Counted from the stretch's first letter, positions 16,449-24,793 are shown. The stretch is DNA of 33,478 nucleotides from JAJNPS01 sp046589965 (GCA_046589965.1 JBKJVF010000266.1:1-33478), one strand, 5' to 3'. Numbers and translations are program-made. Notes: a model not told the origin generated them from the letters alone.

Positions 16449-16528
16449 CTTCGGTCGCGCGGGCGCTTCGTCATTCCCCTTGGATGAAAAGAGTGTTCCG
16501 CGCGGGAACGTGGCCGTTTTGCTAACGG
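16441..16528 (+). promoter_or_regulatory. Candidate attenuator structures between leader and cysS
   Basis: CCCGC (16441-16445), inside the leader's last codons, can pair with GCGGG at 16459-16463 around a UUCG loop, or with a second copy at 16502-16506; both copies sit in GCGCGGG. Further hairpins are GTTCC/GGAAC (16495-16509) and CCGTT/AACGG (16514-16528). The last one covers the ACGGGA Shine-Dalgarno of cysS. There is no proper U tract directly after a stem, so control of translation is more likely than termination. Confidence 0.45.
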
Positions 16529-16537
16529 GACAAGACC

Positions 16538-18085
16538 ATGATGACGATCAAACTGACCAACACGAAAACCCGCCGCAAGGAGGTTTTCACGCCTTTGGAC
16601 GCGCAAAACGTGCGGATGTATGTCTGCGGCCCGACCGTCTATGACCGCGCGCATCTGGGCAATGCCCGGCCCGTGGTGGTGTTTGACGTCCTTTATCGTC
16701 TGCTGCGGCACGAATTCGGGCCGGAGCACGTCACCTACGTGCGCAATTTCACCGACGTCGATGACAAGATCAACGCCGAGGCTTTGCGCCGCCAAAAGGC
16801 CGGGGCACCCGGCACGATGGAGGAATTGATCCGGGGCCGGACCGAGGAAACCATCGGCTGGTATCACGCGGATATGGACGCGCTGGGGGCGCTGCGGCCG
16901 GATCATGAGCCTAGGGCGACGGAATTCGTACCGCAGATGGTGACGATGATCGAGGGGCTGATCGGGTCGGGCCATGCCTATGCGGCGGAGGGGCATGTCC
17001 TCTTTCGCGTGCGGTCCTATGCCGATTACGGCAAGCTGTCGGGCCGGTCCATCGATGACATGATCGCGGGTGCCCGGGTCGAGGTTGCGCCTTATAAAGA
17101 AGACCCGATGGATTTCGTGCTTTGGAAACCATCGAGCGATCAGGAACCGGGTTGGGACGGCCCCAAAGTAGACGGAAAGTCTATCGGCAGGGGGCGGCCC
17201 GGCTGGCATATCGAATGCAGCGCCATGGCGCAGGAGCTGTTCGGCGAAAGTTTCGACATTCATGCCGGCGGCATCGACCTGCAATTCCCCCATCATGAGA
17301 ACGAGATCGCCCAAAGCGCCTGCGCCCATCCGCATGGCGAATTTGCCCGGGTCTGGATGCACAACGAGATGCTGCTGGTCGAGGGCAAGAAGATGTCCAA
17401 GAGTTTGGGCAACTTTTTCACGGTGCGGGATTTGCTGGATCAGGGGGTGCCGGGTGAGGTGGTCCGGTTTGTGTTGCTTGGGACGCATTACCGGAAGCCG
17501 ATGGATTGGACTGAGGAGAGAGAGCAAGAGGCCAAGGCGACGTTGAGGAACTGGGGGGCAATGGTTGACGGGGTAGAACCCGGAGAAGTTTTACCAACGG
17601 TACTGTCAGCATTAAGCGACGATCTAAACACGTCGCGCGCAATTACCGAGATGTACGCTGCGGCCGCGTCGGGTGATTCAAAAGGCCTCCTTGCGAGTTG
17701 CCATTTGCTCGGTCTGTTTATTCCCGGGCAAAGTGAGTGGCGCACGTTGAAAATGGCCGCCTCGGTGCCGCATAGAGATTACTTGGGAATATCTCCTGTA
17801 GAACACTATGATCTAACTGCATTTCCTCACATCAGAGATTTTGGCGCCGAACTCAGTTTTTTGATCTTGGTGCGAAGGCAAGCTCGAATCGGAAAAGATT
17901 TCGCTCGCGCTGATGCGATAAGAAAAAGCCTTCTCGATGCGAACTTTTCGGTCGAGGATTTTGCCGATCGAACCGCCGCAGCTGCAACTCACAGTGCTGA
18001 TCTAAACAAACTCCGGAATTTATTTGCTTCCGAATACGCGCGTGAGACTGGTGTTTTGCCAATCGGCGGGGAGGCCCTCAAATGA
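16538..18085 (+). CDS. cysS: Cysteine--tRNA ligase
   Basis: This 515-residue class I synthetase charges tRNA-Cys. The zinc/cysteine site begins with Cys30 in MYVCGPTVYD, the HIGH-type motif is HLGN (39-42), the second zinc cysteine and His lie in WHIECSAM and GIDLQFPHHENE, and KMSKS follows at about residue 287. ATG 16538 has ACGGGA seven bases upstream. The last ~170 codons (from about 17,560) differ: GC falls to about 50% from about 62%, codon use shifts to AT-rich choices, and the conserved Gly-Thr-Trp-like ending of bacterial enzymes is not seen after KDFARADAIR. The gene looks mosaic but the frame is intact. Confidence 0.95.
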   Translation: MMTIKLTNTKTRRKEVFTPLDAQNVRMYVCGPTVYDRAHLGNARPVVVFDVLYRLLRHEFGPEHVTYVRNFTDVDDKINAEALRRQKAGAPGTMEELIRGRTEETIGWYHADMDALGALRPDHEPRATEFVPQMVTMIEGLIGSGHAYAAEGHVLFRVRSYADYGKLSGRSIDDMIAGARVEVAPYKEDPMDFVLWKPSSDQEPGWDGPKVDGKSIGRGRPGWHIECSAMAQELFGESFDIHAGGIDLQFPHHENEIAQSACAHPHGEFARVWMHNEMLLVEGKKMSKSLGNFFTVRDLLDQGVPGEVVRFVLLGTHYRKPMDWTEEREQEAKATLRNWGAMVDGVEPGEVLPTVLSALSDDLNTSRAITEMYAAAASGDSKGLLASCHLLGLFIPGQSEWRTLKMAASVPHRDYLGISPVEHYDLTAFPHIRDFGAELSFLILVRRQARIGKDFARADAIRKSLLDANFSVEDFADRTAAAATHSADLNKLRNLFASEYARETGVLPIGGEALK

Positions 18086-18098
18086 CCCGCTCCCCACA

Positions 18099-18165
18099 GG
18101 TCAGCCCCCGAACCGAAGGTTGGGTGCGAAGCGCCCGCCCCGTGGGGGCGGTTCGGGCGCTGACC
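18099..18165. repeat. Long inverted repeat after cysS
   Basis: Arms 18099-18115 and 18149-18165 are complementary at 16 of 17 positions (GGTCAGC...CGAACCG against CGGTTCG...GCTGACC). An inner stem CGCCC/GGGCG sits in the loop. A further ACCGGG/CCCGGT pair overlaps at 18163-18184. There is no T run, so this may be an RNA-stabilising or processing hairpin rather than a classical terminator. The gap 18086-18290 otherwise holds only the dyad before cimA. Confidence 0.6.
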
Positions 18166-18255
18166 GGGTCAGAAATGCCCCGGTCAAGTCACTCATGTCC
18201 TAACAAGGGGTTAATTCGCCCCCACAACCCATTGAAAACCCTCACCCCGTACAAA

Positions 18256-18272
18256 TGTCCCACCGTGGGACA
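18256..18272. promoter_or_regulatory. Perfect 17-base dyad upstream of cimA
   Basis: TGTCCCACCGTGGGACA is an exact palindrome around one central base, ending 18 bases before the cimA ATG. It looks like a dimeric regulator's operator, though I cannot name the protein. A one-base loop makes it a poor RNA hairpin unless the inner pairs open. Confidence 0.5.
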
Positions 18273-18290
18273 CCCCACCGGACCGACCCC

Positions 18291-19922
18291 ATGACCCGCA
18301 CCCGCCTCCACCTTTTCGACACCACTTTGCGCGACGGTCAGCAGACCCAAGGCGTCCAGTTCTCGGTCGCCGAAAAGCGCACCATCGCCGCCGCCCTCGA
18401 CAGCCTCGGCGTCGATTATATCGAAGGCGGCTGGCCTGGCGCGAACCCCACGGACTCCGAGTTTTTCGCCTCCGCCCCTGAAACCCGCGCCACCATGACC
18501 GCCTTCGGGATGACCAAGCGGGTGGGCCGATCTGCCGACAATGACGACGTTCTGGCGGCCGTCCTCGATGCCGGGACCCCCGCCGTCTGTCTGGTCGGCA
18601 AGACCCATCCCTTTCACGTCACCACCGCCCTTGGCGTCACCCTGGACGAGAACCGCGACGCCATCGCCGCCTCGTTCGCCCACCTCGCCACGAAACACCG
18701 CGAGGCGCTTTTCGATGCCGAGCACTTCTTCGACGGCTACCGCGCCGACCCCGGTTACGCCCTCTCGTGCGTGCGCGCCGCATACCATGCCGGGGCCCGC
18801 TGGATCGTCCTCTGCGACACCAACGGCGGCACCCTGCCGGACGAGATCACTGCGACTGTCACCGCCGTCATCGCCGCCGGCATCCCCGGCGACCGGCTTG
18901 GCATCCATTGCCACGACGACACCGGCAACGCGGTCGCCAACTCCCTTGCCGCCGTCACGGCGGGCGTGCGGCAGGTGCAGGGGACGCTGAACGGGTTGGG
19001 CGAACGCTGCGGCAATGCCAACCTGACGACGCTGATCCCGTCCTTGCTTTTGAAGGAACCCTTTGCCAGCCAGTTCCAGACCGGCGTGACGGCTGACGCC
19101 CTCGCGGGTCTGTTGCGCACAAGCCGGATGCTCGACGACATCCTCAACCGCGTGCCCCAACGCTCCGCGCCCTACGTCGGCGCATCGGCCTTTGCCCACA
19201 AGGCGGGGCTGCACGCATCGGCCATCCTCAAGGACCCCACAACCTACGAACACGTCCCGCCTGATGTCGTGGGCAACGCCCGCGTCATCCCGATGTCCAA
19301 TCAGGCGGGCCAGTCCAACCTGCGCGCGCGGCTGGTGGCGGCTGGGATCGTGGTGGACCCCAAGGACCCCCGCCTTGGCCGGATCATTGAGGTGATCAAG
19401 GACCGCGAGGATCAGGGCTATGCCTATGACGGCGCGCAGGCGAGTTTCGAGCTGGTCGCGCGGCGGGAACTGGGCCTCTGCCCGACGTTCTTCGAGGTGA
19501 AACGCTACCGGGTCACGGTGGAGCGGCGGAAAAACAAATATGACCGCATGATCAGCCTGTCCGAGGCGGTCGTTGTGGTGAAAATCGGTGATATCAAGAT
19601 GATGTCGGTGTCCGACAGCATGGACGACGGCGGTCAGGACAGAGGACCGGTGAACGCGCTGTCCAAGGCGCTGTCCAAGGATCTCGGTCCCTATCAGGCC
19701 TGCATCGACGACTTGAAACTGGTGGATTTCAAGGTCCGCATCACCAATGGCGGCACCGAGGCTGTCACGCGGGTCATCATTGATTCCGAGGATTCGAACG
19801 GCCACCGCTGGTCAACCGTGGGGGTCAGCGCCAATATCGTCGATGCCAGTTTCGAGGCGCTGCTGGATGCGATCCAGTGGAAGCTGATCCGCGACATCGG
19901 GACGCCGGTCGGGGCAAATTGA
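18291..19922 (+). CDS. cimA: (R)-citramalate synthase
   Basis: This 543-residue protein condenses acetyl-CoA with pyruvate to citramalate, the entry to threonine-independent isoleucine synthesis. The DRE-TIM barrel motif is LFDTTLRDGQQTQGVQFS, with the metal ligands GIHCHDDTGNAVANS and NGLGERCGNANL. The C-terminal LeuA-type regulatory domain (from about residue 400) contains SFELVARRELG and ISLSEAVVVVKIGD. Its length and order match the long CimA family (TIGR00977 type), not homocitrate or isopropylmalate synthases. An upstream ATG (18255) overlaps the dyad operator; 18291 fits the family. The stop overlaps the next ATG (TGATG). Confidence 0.9.
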   Translation: MTRTRLHLFDTTLRDGQQTQGVQFSVAEKRTIAAALDSLGVDYIEGGWPGANPTDSEFFASAPETRATMTAFGMTKRVGRSADNDDVLAAVLDAGTPAVCLVGKTHPFHVTTALGVTLDENRDAIAASFAHLATKHREALFDAEHFFDGYRADPGYALSCVRAAYHAGARWIVLCDTNGGTLPDEITATVTAVIAAGIPGDRLGIHCHDDTGNAVANSLAAVTAGVRQVQGTLNGLGERCGNANLTTLIPSLLLKEPFASQFQTGVTADALAGLLRTSRMLDDILNRVPQRSAPYVGASAFAHKAGLHASAILKDPTTYEHVPPDVVGNARVIPMSNQAGQSNLRARLVAAGIVVDPKDPRLGRIIEVIKDREDQGYAYDGAQASFELVARRELGLCPTFFEVKRYRVTVERRKNKYDRMISLSEAVVVVKIGDIKMMSVSDSMDDGGQDRGPVNALSKALSKDLGPYQACIDDLKLVDFKVRITNGGTEAVTRVIIDSEDSNGHRWSTVGVSANIVDASFEALLDAIQWKLIRDIGTPVGAN

Positions 19923-20281
19923 TGCGCTTTGTGAACCCGTTGACTCTTGTCCAGGATATCCCCCGTTCGGTGGCGTTCTACTGCGCCGCGCTCGACCTGA
20001 AAGTCGTCGAGCATTATGGCGACTTCGCGCGCTTCGAAAGTGGGTTTGCGCTGCACGACCGGGCAAGTTACTTTCGGCAAGCCCAAATTTCTGGGCCTAC
20101 CCATCCGACCGGGGCTGACCGGGTCGCGCTTTACTTTGAGACAAATGATCTGGATAGGGCCTTTGTCCGCGCAAGCCCCTTGTCCGAGGTCATCCATGCT
20201 ATCGTCGTGCAGGACTGGGGCGCGCGCGTGTTTCGCCTGCGCGATCCCGATGGACATATCATTGAAGTTGGTGAGGGCTGA
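19922..20281 (+). CDS. VOC-fold (glyoxalase/bleomycin-resistance family) protein
   Basis: This 119-residue single-domain protein has the vicinal-oxygen-chelate pattern: LTLVQDIPRSVAFYCAALDL at the N-terminus, GFALHDRASYF, VALYFETNDLDRAF, and the C-terminal RLRDPDGHIIEVGE with the usual metal-binding glutamate. The specific substrate cannot be assigned. Its ATG overlaps the cimA stop by one base, and it is followed after five bases by the NDUFAF6-like gene, so the three may form one transcript. Confidence 0.86.
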   Translation: MRFVNPLTLVQDIPRSVAFYCAALDLKVVEHYGDFARFESGFALHDRASYFRQAQISGPTHPTGADRVALYFETNDLDRAFVRASPLSEVIHAIVVQDWGARVFRLRDPDGHIIEVGEG

Positions 20282-20286
20282 TCGGT

Positions 20287-21060
20287 ATGACCATCGACGC
20301 CTGTGCGGCGCTGGTTCAGCGGGGCGATCCCGACCGGTTTGCCGCCGTGATGGCGGCCCCGGTTGCGGCAAGGGCGCGGCTGTTCCCGATCTATGCTTGG
20401 AACCTGGAGGTGGCCCGCGCGCCTTGGGTCACCAAAGAACATCTGATCGCCGAGATGCGACTGCAATGGTGGCGCGATGTGGTCGACAACGCGTCCTCGG
20501 GGGCGGCACGCGCCCATGAGGTGGCGGGTCCGCTGCATCAGGTAATCCGCGATTGCGACTTACCACTGGACGTGATGGACCGGCTGATCGTGGCGCGGCG
20601 GGCGGATATCGACACCGCACCCTTTACCGATGAGGCCGCGCTGGCGGTCTATCTTGAGGATACCGGGGGGGGCCTCATGTGGTTGGCCGCGCGGGCGCTT
20701 GGCGCGGGTCCGGGGGCTGAGGTTTCAGTGCGTGGTTACGGGTGGGCGGCGGGCCTTGCCAACTATCTGTCCGCTGTGCCGGACCTGATGGCGCGCGGAC
20801 GCTCGCCCTTGGTGGATGTCTCGCCCAGCGGGATCGCGCGGTTGGGGCAAACGGGTCTGGACCGGTTGGCAGATGCGCGCGCGCAGCGGCATCTGGTGCC
20901 ACGATCGGTGGCGCCCGCTTTGCTGGCCGGTTGGCAGGCAAGCGCGGTCCTCACAATGGCGGCCAAAGATCCTGACGGCGTTCTGCAAGGCCGTATTGGT
21001 CAGTCGGAGTTCAGTCGCCGCTGGGGTCTGCTATGGCAGGCCGCATCGGGGCGCTGGTAG
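20287..21060 (+). CDS. NDUFAF6-like protein of the squalene/phytoene synthase superfamily
   Basis: This 257-residue protein has the squalene/phytoene synthase fold, but the Asp-rich motifs needed for prenyl-diphosphate binding are absent: the first place reads NLEVARAPW and the second GLANYLSAVPDL. The run EMRLQWWRDVVD (residues 56-67) is characteristic of the NDUFAF6 branch, which assists respiratory complex I assembly in mitochondria and is widespread in alphaproteobacteria. A carotenoid role is therefore unlikely despite the photosynthetic setting. It may act in respiratory complex biogenesis; that is inferred from family membership. Confidence 0.75.
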   Translation: MTIDACAALVQRGDPDRFAAVMAAPVAARARLFPIYAWNLEVARAPWVTKEHLIAEMRLQWWRDVVDNASSGAARAHEVAGPLHQVIRDCDLPLDVMDRLIVARRADIDTAPFTDEAALAVYLEDTGGGLMWLAARALGAGPGAEVSVRGYGWAAGLANYLSAVPDLMARGRSPLVDVSPSGIARLGQTGLDRLADARAQRHLVPRSVAPALLAGWQASAVLTMAAKDPDGVLQGRIGQSEFSRRWGLLWQAASGRW

Positions 21061-21063
21061 CGA

Positions 21064-22290
21064 TCAGGCAGGCGCGTCGGCCTCTTTCCGCCAAAGCCAG
21101 ATCAGCGCGCCACCGGCAAGGACCAGAAACGGCAGCATGGCCAGGTTGACCATCTGCCAGCCGGTCTGCACCGACCCGCCCGAACAGTTCATCAACCCGC
21201 CCGAGGACAGGCTGGCCAGCGTCACGCCGCCAAACACCACAAAGTCGTTCAGACCCTGCAGGCGGCCACGCTCTTCGGGGCGCTGGACGGATGTCAGCAA
21301 GGTGGTGGCCCCGATGAAACCGAAATTCCAGCCGATCCCCAACAGCATCATTGCGCCAAAGAAGTTTTCCAGTTTGACCCCGGCAATCGCGACCGAACCG
21401 GACATGGCAAGGATCACCAGACCCACCGCAATCACGCGCTTGGCCCCAAACCTTACGATGATATGGCCGGTGAAAAAGCTGGGCGCATACATCGCCAGAA
21501 CATGGGCCGACACGATGTCGGCGGCGTTATTGGTGGCAAATCCGCAGCCCACAACCGCCAGTGGTGACGACGTCATGACAAGGTTCATCAGCGCATAAGA
21601 CACCGCCGCGCAGATCATCGCGACGGCAACGACGGGTGTGCGGATCAGCTCACCCCTCGTGCGGCCCTGGGCGTCGCCAGCTTGCGCAACCGGCGGTGTT
21701 GGAATCCTGAGCCCGGCAAAAAGAAACACACCGACAAGGTTCAGCACGACCACGGCAAGATAGGTGCCAAGGAACGGCACGACCATGCTTTCCGCCGTGG
21801 TCTTGACCAGTTGCGCGCCCAGCACGGCGGACAAAAGCCCGCCCGCCATGACCCAGCTGATGGCCTTGGGGCGGAATTCATCGGACGCGGTATCGGCCGC
21901 GGCAAAGCGGTAAAATCCTTGCGCCGACATGTAGATGCCGGTCAAAAGTCCACCGAGGCAGAACAAGAGGAATGACCCGGTCATAAGGCCCGCCGCACCG
22001 ACGGCCGCACCCAATGCCCCGCCCAGCGCACCAAACGCAAACCCGACCCTGCGCCCATAACGCTGCATGATCGCCGAAATCGGCGTGGCGGTCAGCATGG
22101 ACCCCACGACCATGCAGGTGATGGGCAGGGTGGCCCAGCAATGGTTCGGCGCGAGGCTGCTGCCCGCAAGGCCCGCCACGGTAAAGACCATCGGCATCTG
22201 TGCGCCAAGTACGGCCTGTGCCGCCACGAGCACGGCCACGTTACGCTTGGCGAGCCGATCATCGGGGGCAAGGGACATGGTCATTCGCAT
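21064..22290 (-). CDS. Major facilitator superfamily transporter
   Basis: This 408-residue protein contains about twelve hydrophobic segments. The loop 2-3 motif is RYGRRVGFAFG, and the second-half equivalent is VRFGAKRVIAVG. A YbfB/YjiJ-like pattern of short loops is present, but I cannot name a substrate. Three in-frame ATGs (22290, 22284, 22278) are possible; 22290 is used because AGG lies before it. The frame is open far upstream without features. It is convergent with the NDUFAF6-like gene and divergent from the glycosylase. Confidence 0.82.
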   Translation of the reverse strand: MRMTMSLAPDDRLAKRNVAVLVAAQAVLGAQMPMVFTVAGLAGSSLAPNHCWATLPITCMVVGSMLTATPISAIMQRYGRRVGFAFGALGGALGAAVGAAGLMTGSFLLFCLGGLLTGIYMSAQGFYRFAAADTASDEFRPKAISWVMAGGLLSAVLGAQLVKTTAESMVVPFLGTYLAVVVLNLVGVFLFAGLRIPTPPVAQAGDAQGRTRGELIRTPVVAVAMICAAVSYALMNLVMTSSPLAVVGCGFATNNAADIVSAHVLAMYAPSFFTGHIIVRFGAKRVIAVGLVILAMSGSVAIAGVKLENFFGAMMLLGIGWNFGFIGATTLLTSVQRPEERGRLQGLNDFVVFGGVTLASLSSGGLMNCSGGSVQTGWQMVNLAMLPFLVLAGGALIWLWRKEADAPA

Positions 22291-22419
22291 TGGCGTAAAG
22301 CCTGCCACGGGGGGCCGCAAGGCAAATGCCGCGCATCGGCAAAAAGTCTGACACCGCCCCCTTTCGCTTTGATGCAAACTGGTTGATGCAGGGGCGACAA
22401 CGCAATTTCGGGGGGGGCA

Positions 22420-23052
22420 ATGGTCGGTCGCATCATCTTGACGGATGCCTGTGTTGCCGAAGGTGCAAGCTGGCTTTGCCTGCGCGAGCCGCGCTTTGCA
22501 GTGGCGTTGCAACAGACCGGGCCCTTGCCGCTGCGGCGGCGTGATGATGGGTTTGCAGCACTTTTGGACGCGATTGTCAGCCAGCAAGTCTCGGTGGCCA
22601 GCGCAGACGCGATCTGGGCGCGGCTGGAGGGGGCGGGTTTGACCGATCCTGCGGCCATGGCGACGGCGACGGACGAGGCGTTGCGCGCGGTCGGCCTCAG
22701 CCGGCAAAAGGCGCGTTATGGGCGGGCGCTGGCCTCCGCCGGGATCGACTTTGCCGCCTTGCGCACCGTGCCGGATGACGAGGTGGTGGCGACCCTTGTG
22801 CAGGTGCCGGGCATCGGCCTCTGGACGGCCGAGATTTATGCAATGTTCGCACTGGGGCGGGCGGATGTCTTTGCCCCCGGCGATCTGGCCCTGCAAAAAG
22901 GGGCACGCGCGCTGTTCGATCTGGACGGACGGCCCGGCGAAAAGGCGTTGCGCGCAATGGCAAAGGACTGGTCGCCCTGGCGGTCAGTTGCGGCGCGCAT
23001 TCTCTGGGCCTATTACCATGTCGTCAAAAATCGCGAAGGGATACGCGCATGA
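22420..23052 (+). CDS. DNA-3-methyladenine glycosylase, AlkA/HhH-GPD type
   Basis: This 210-residue base-excision repair enzyme removes alkylated bases. It contains the helix-hairpin-helix (VQVPGIGLWTAEIYAMFALG) followed by the catalytic aspartate in FAPGDLALQKG. The stretch LDAIVSQQVSVASADAIW is the conserved N-terminal helix pair of the family. The DNA upstream holds a run of eight G residues at about 22410-22417 that may serve as Shine-Dalgarno. It overlaps the next start by four bases. Confidence 0.92.
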   Translation: MVGRIILTDACVAEGASWLCLREPRFAVALQQTGPLPLRRRDDGFAALLDAIVSQQVSVASADAIWARLEGAGLTDPAAMATATDEALRAVGLSRQKARYGRALASAGIDFAALRTVPDDEVVATLVQVPGIGLWTAEIYAMFALGRADVFAPGDLALQKGARALFDLDGRPGEKALRAMAKDWSPWRSVAARILWAYYHVVKNREGIRA

Positions 23053-23708
23053 GGGACCTTCGCTACAAAACGCGGCCGCCCGCTTCGGGACGTGCCACCA
23101 GCATGGTGGTGTTTGTGCATGGCTATGGGGCGGACGGGTCCGACCTGCTTGGGCTGGCCGATCCCCTGGCACCGCATCTGCCGGACACCATCTTTATGGC
23201 TCCGGATGCGCCAGAGGCCTGTGCGGGCAATCCGTTCGGATTTCAGTGGTCACCCATCCCCTGGCTGGACGGATCGAATGAGGCTGAGGCGGCGCGCAGG
23301 TTTGCAGCATCCGCGTCCGATCTGGATGCCTTTCTGGACAGCCAGCTTGCCGAAGCCGGATTGACCCCGGACCGACTTGTCCTGTTGGGGTTCTCCCAAG
23401 GTGCGATGATCTGTCTGCACATCGCGCCGCGCAGATCGTTGGCGGTGGGCGGGGTTATCGCGATATCGGGGCGGCTACTGGTTCCAGAACGCCTGGTGGC
23501 GGAAACGGTCGTTCGCCCCCCGGTGCTGCTGATCCACGGGGATGCGGACCCGGTGGTGCCCTTTGGCGACATGGCGGCCGCAGGTGACGCGCTGATCGCG
23601 GCCGGGTTTGATACTTATGGCCATGTCATGAAGGGCACCGGTCATGGCATCGCACCGGATGGTCTGGGCGTGGCGTTGCAGTTTCTGAAAGAACGCCTGG
23701 CGGGCTAG
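23049..23708 (+). CDS. Phospholipase/carboxylesterase family alpha/beta hydrolase
   Basis: This 219-residue serine hydrolase belongs to the carboxylesterase II/acyl-protein thioesterase-like family. The nucleophile motif is GFSQGAM, the acid is Asp in HGDADPVVPFGDM, and the histidine lies in GTGHGIAPDG. The N-terminal MVVFVHGYGADGSDL holds the oxyanion-hole strand. It has no signal peptide. Its ATG overlaps the glycosylase stop, so the two are translationally coupled; a functional link is not obvious. Confidence 0.9.
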   Translation: MRDLRYKTRPPASGRATSMVVFVHGYGADGSDLLGLADPLAPHLPDTIFMAPDAPEACAGNPFGFQWSPIPWLDGSNEAEAARRFAASASDLDAFLDSQLAEAGLTPDRLVLLGFSQGAMICLHIAPRRSLAVGGVIAISGRLLVPERLVAETVVRPPVLLIHGDADPVVPFGDMAAAGDALIAAGFDTYGHVMKGTGHGIAPDGLGVALQFLKERLAG

Positions 23709-23718
23709 GGCTGCGCGT

Positions 23719-24699
23719 TCAGCCCTGACCGCCCCCCGCAAGATAGGCCGCACAGCCGGTCAGCGCGGCAAAGTCATCTTCGACGACCGTGATCGAGAAA
23801 TCCTGCAACAGCAGATCGACGCGGCGCATCTCGCGGAAGGCGGAGTCCAGCCCGAACGCGGCAAAATGCGGTGTCATCGCGCGCGACATGCCACCGATGA
23901 GATAGATGCCACCATAGGGCAGGTGGATCAGCGCGAGGTCTGCCAACATCTGCCCGACGATATGGGTATAAAGCGTGGCCGCATGGCGCGCGGTGACATC
24001 GCCCCCGGCAAGCGCCGCAAGGATTTCGGCCGAGGTCATGTCGGCCGGTTGCCCCGCCTCTGCTGCCGCAAAGGCATAAAGCATCTGCAGACCACGCCCG
24101 GCCAGAACCTCTTCGACACCGGCATGGGGAACCTCGCCCTCGGCGGCCAGCCGCGCCTCGACGAACCGGGCAAGGCGCAGGGTTTCTTCTGTCCGGACCG
24201 GCATGTTGACATGACCGCATTCGGAGGGGGGGACGACGCGACCCCAAGGCGTGTTGTGGACCGGTGCGGCATTGACGCCCGTCCCGAGCCCGACCACCAG
24301 CATCGATGCGCCGGGGCGGGATGGACCGGCAACGATGGTCCGCAGGTTTTGCGGCGCAATGTGGCCCAATGCGTGCCCCTGGGCCTGCAGGTCGTTCAGG
24401 ATCGCGACGTGCCGCGCGCCCGTGGCACCGGACAGCTTGGCCGCATCCATGGTCCAGTCGAGGTTGGTCAATGTCGCAACGCCGTCCTGCACCGGACCCG
24501 CCGCCGCGACGCAGACACCCGTGACGCTGGCCCCGGTCTTGGCAAGATGGTCAGCCAGGATATGGGCGATGTCCTTGCCTGCGGCCATGTAGTCGGCATT
24601 GGAATAGCGCGTCAGGCTGCCTGCGACGATGTCCGTGCCATTCGCCAGGGCCACGCGCGTATTGGTGCCGCCGATATCGGCAAGGATCGCAAGCGTCAT
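23719..24699 (-). CDS. glk: Glucokinase
   Basis: This 326-residue enzyme phosphorylates glucose released from alpha-glucosides. It belongs to the bacterial Glk family (E. coli type): the ATP-binding phosphate-1 motif is LADIGGTNTRVALANG, AILNDLQAQGHALG follows, then GLGTGVNAA and the substrate loop PSECGHVNMPVRTEE, with YLIGGMSRAMTPHF near the end. It lies 94 bases downstream of lacI on the same strand. Together with the divergent agl operon it gives a complete uptake-hydrolysis-phosphorylation route. Confidence 0.94.
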   Translation of the reverse strand: MTLAILADIGGTNTRVALANGTDIVAGSLTRYSNADYMAAGKDIAHILADHLAKTGASVTGVCVAAAGPVQDGVATLTNLDWTMDAAKLSGATGARHVAILNDLQAQGHALGHIAPQNLRTIVAGPSRPGASMLVVGLGTGVNAAPVHNTPWGRVVPPSECGHVNMPVRTEETLRLARFVEARLAAEGEVPHAGVEEVLAGRGLQMLYAFAAAEAGQPADMTSAEILAALAGGDVTARHAATLYTHIVGQMLADLALIHLPYGGIYLIGGMSRAMTPHFAAFGLDSAFREMRRVDLLLQDFSITVVEDDFAALTGCAAYLAGGGQG

Positions 24700-24793
24700 G
24701 TCCGGGTCCTCTGGTCAGGTCTGCGGGTGATAGACTTAGGCGCGGCCACGGATCAAGCCCAAGGATGCAGGTTGGCCATCATTCCCGCAGGGT

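Noticed and set aside
15977..17527. 516-residue open frame on the minus strand
   Set aside because: Runs antisense through cysS and then out of frame through the TPM gene; no coherent domain.
18082..18294. 70-residue frame overlapping the cysS stop
   Set aside because: Crosses the inverted repeat and the cimA dyad, is Pro/Ser/Arg-rich, and has no Shine-Dalgarno; probably chance.
18189..19805. 538-residue open frame on the minus strand
   Set aside because: Antisense to cimA, caused by high-GC codon bias; Gly/Val/His-rich without motifs.
22369..22390. Direct repeat TTGATGCA as an FNR-type site
   Set aside because: Two half-site-like copies in the same orientation; no TTGAT-N4-ATCAA palindrome, so not a credible FnrL box.
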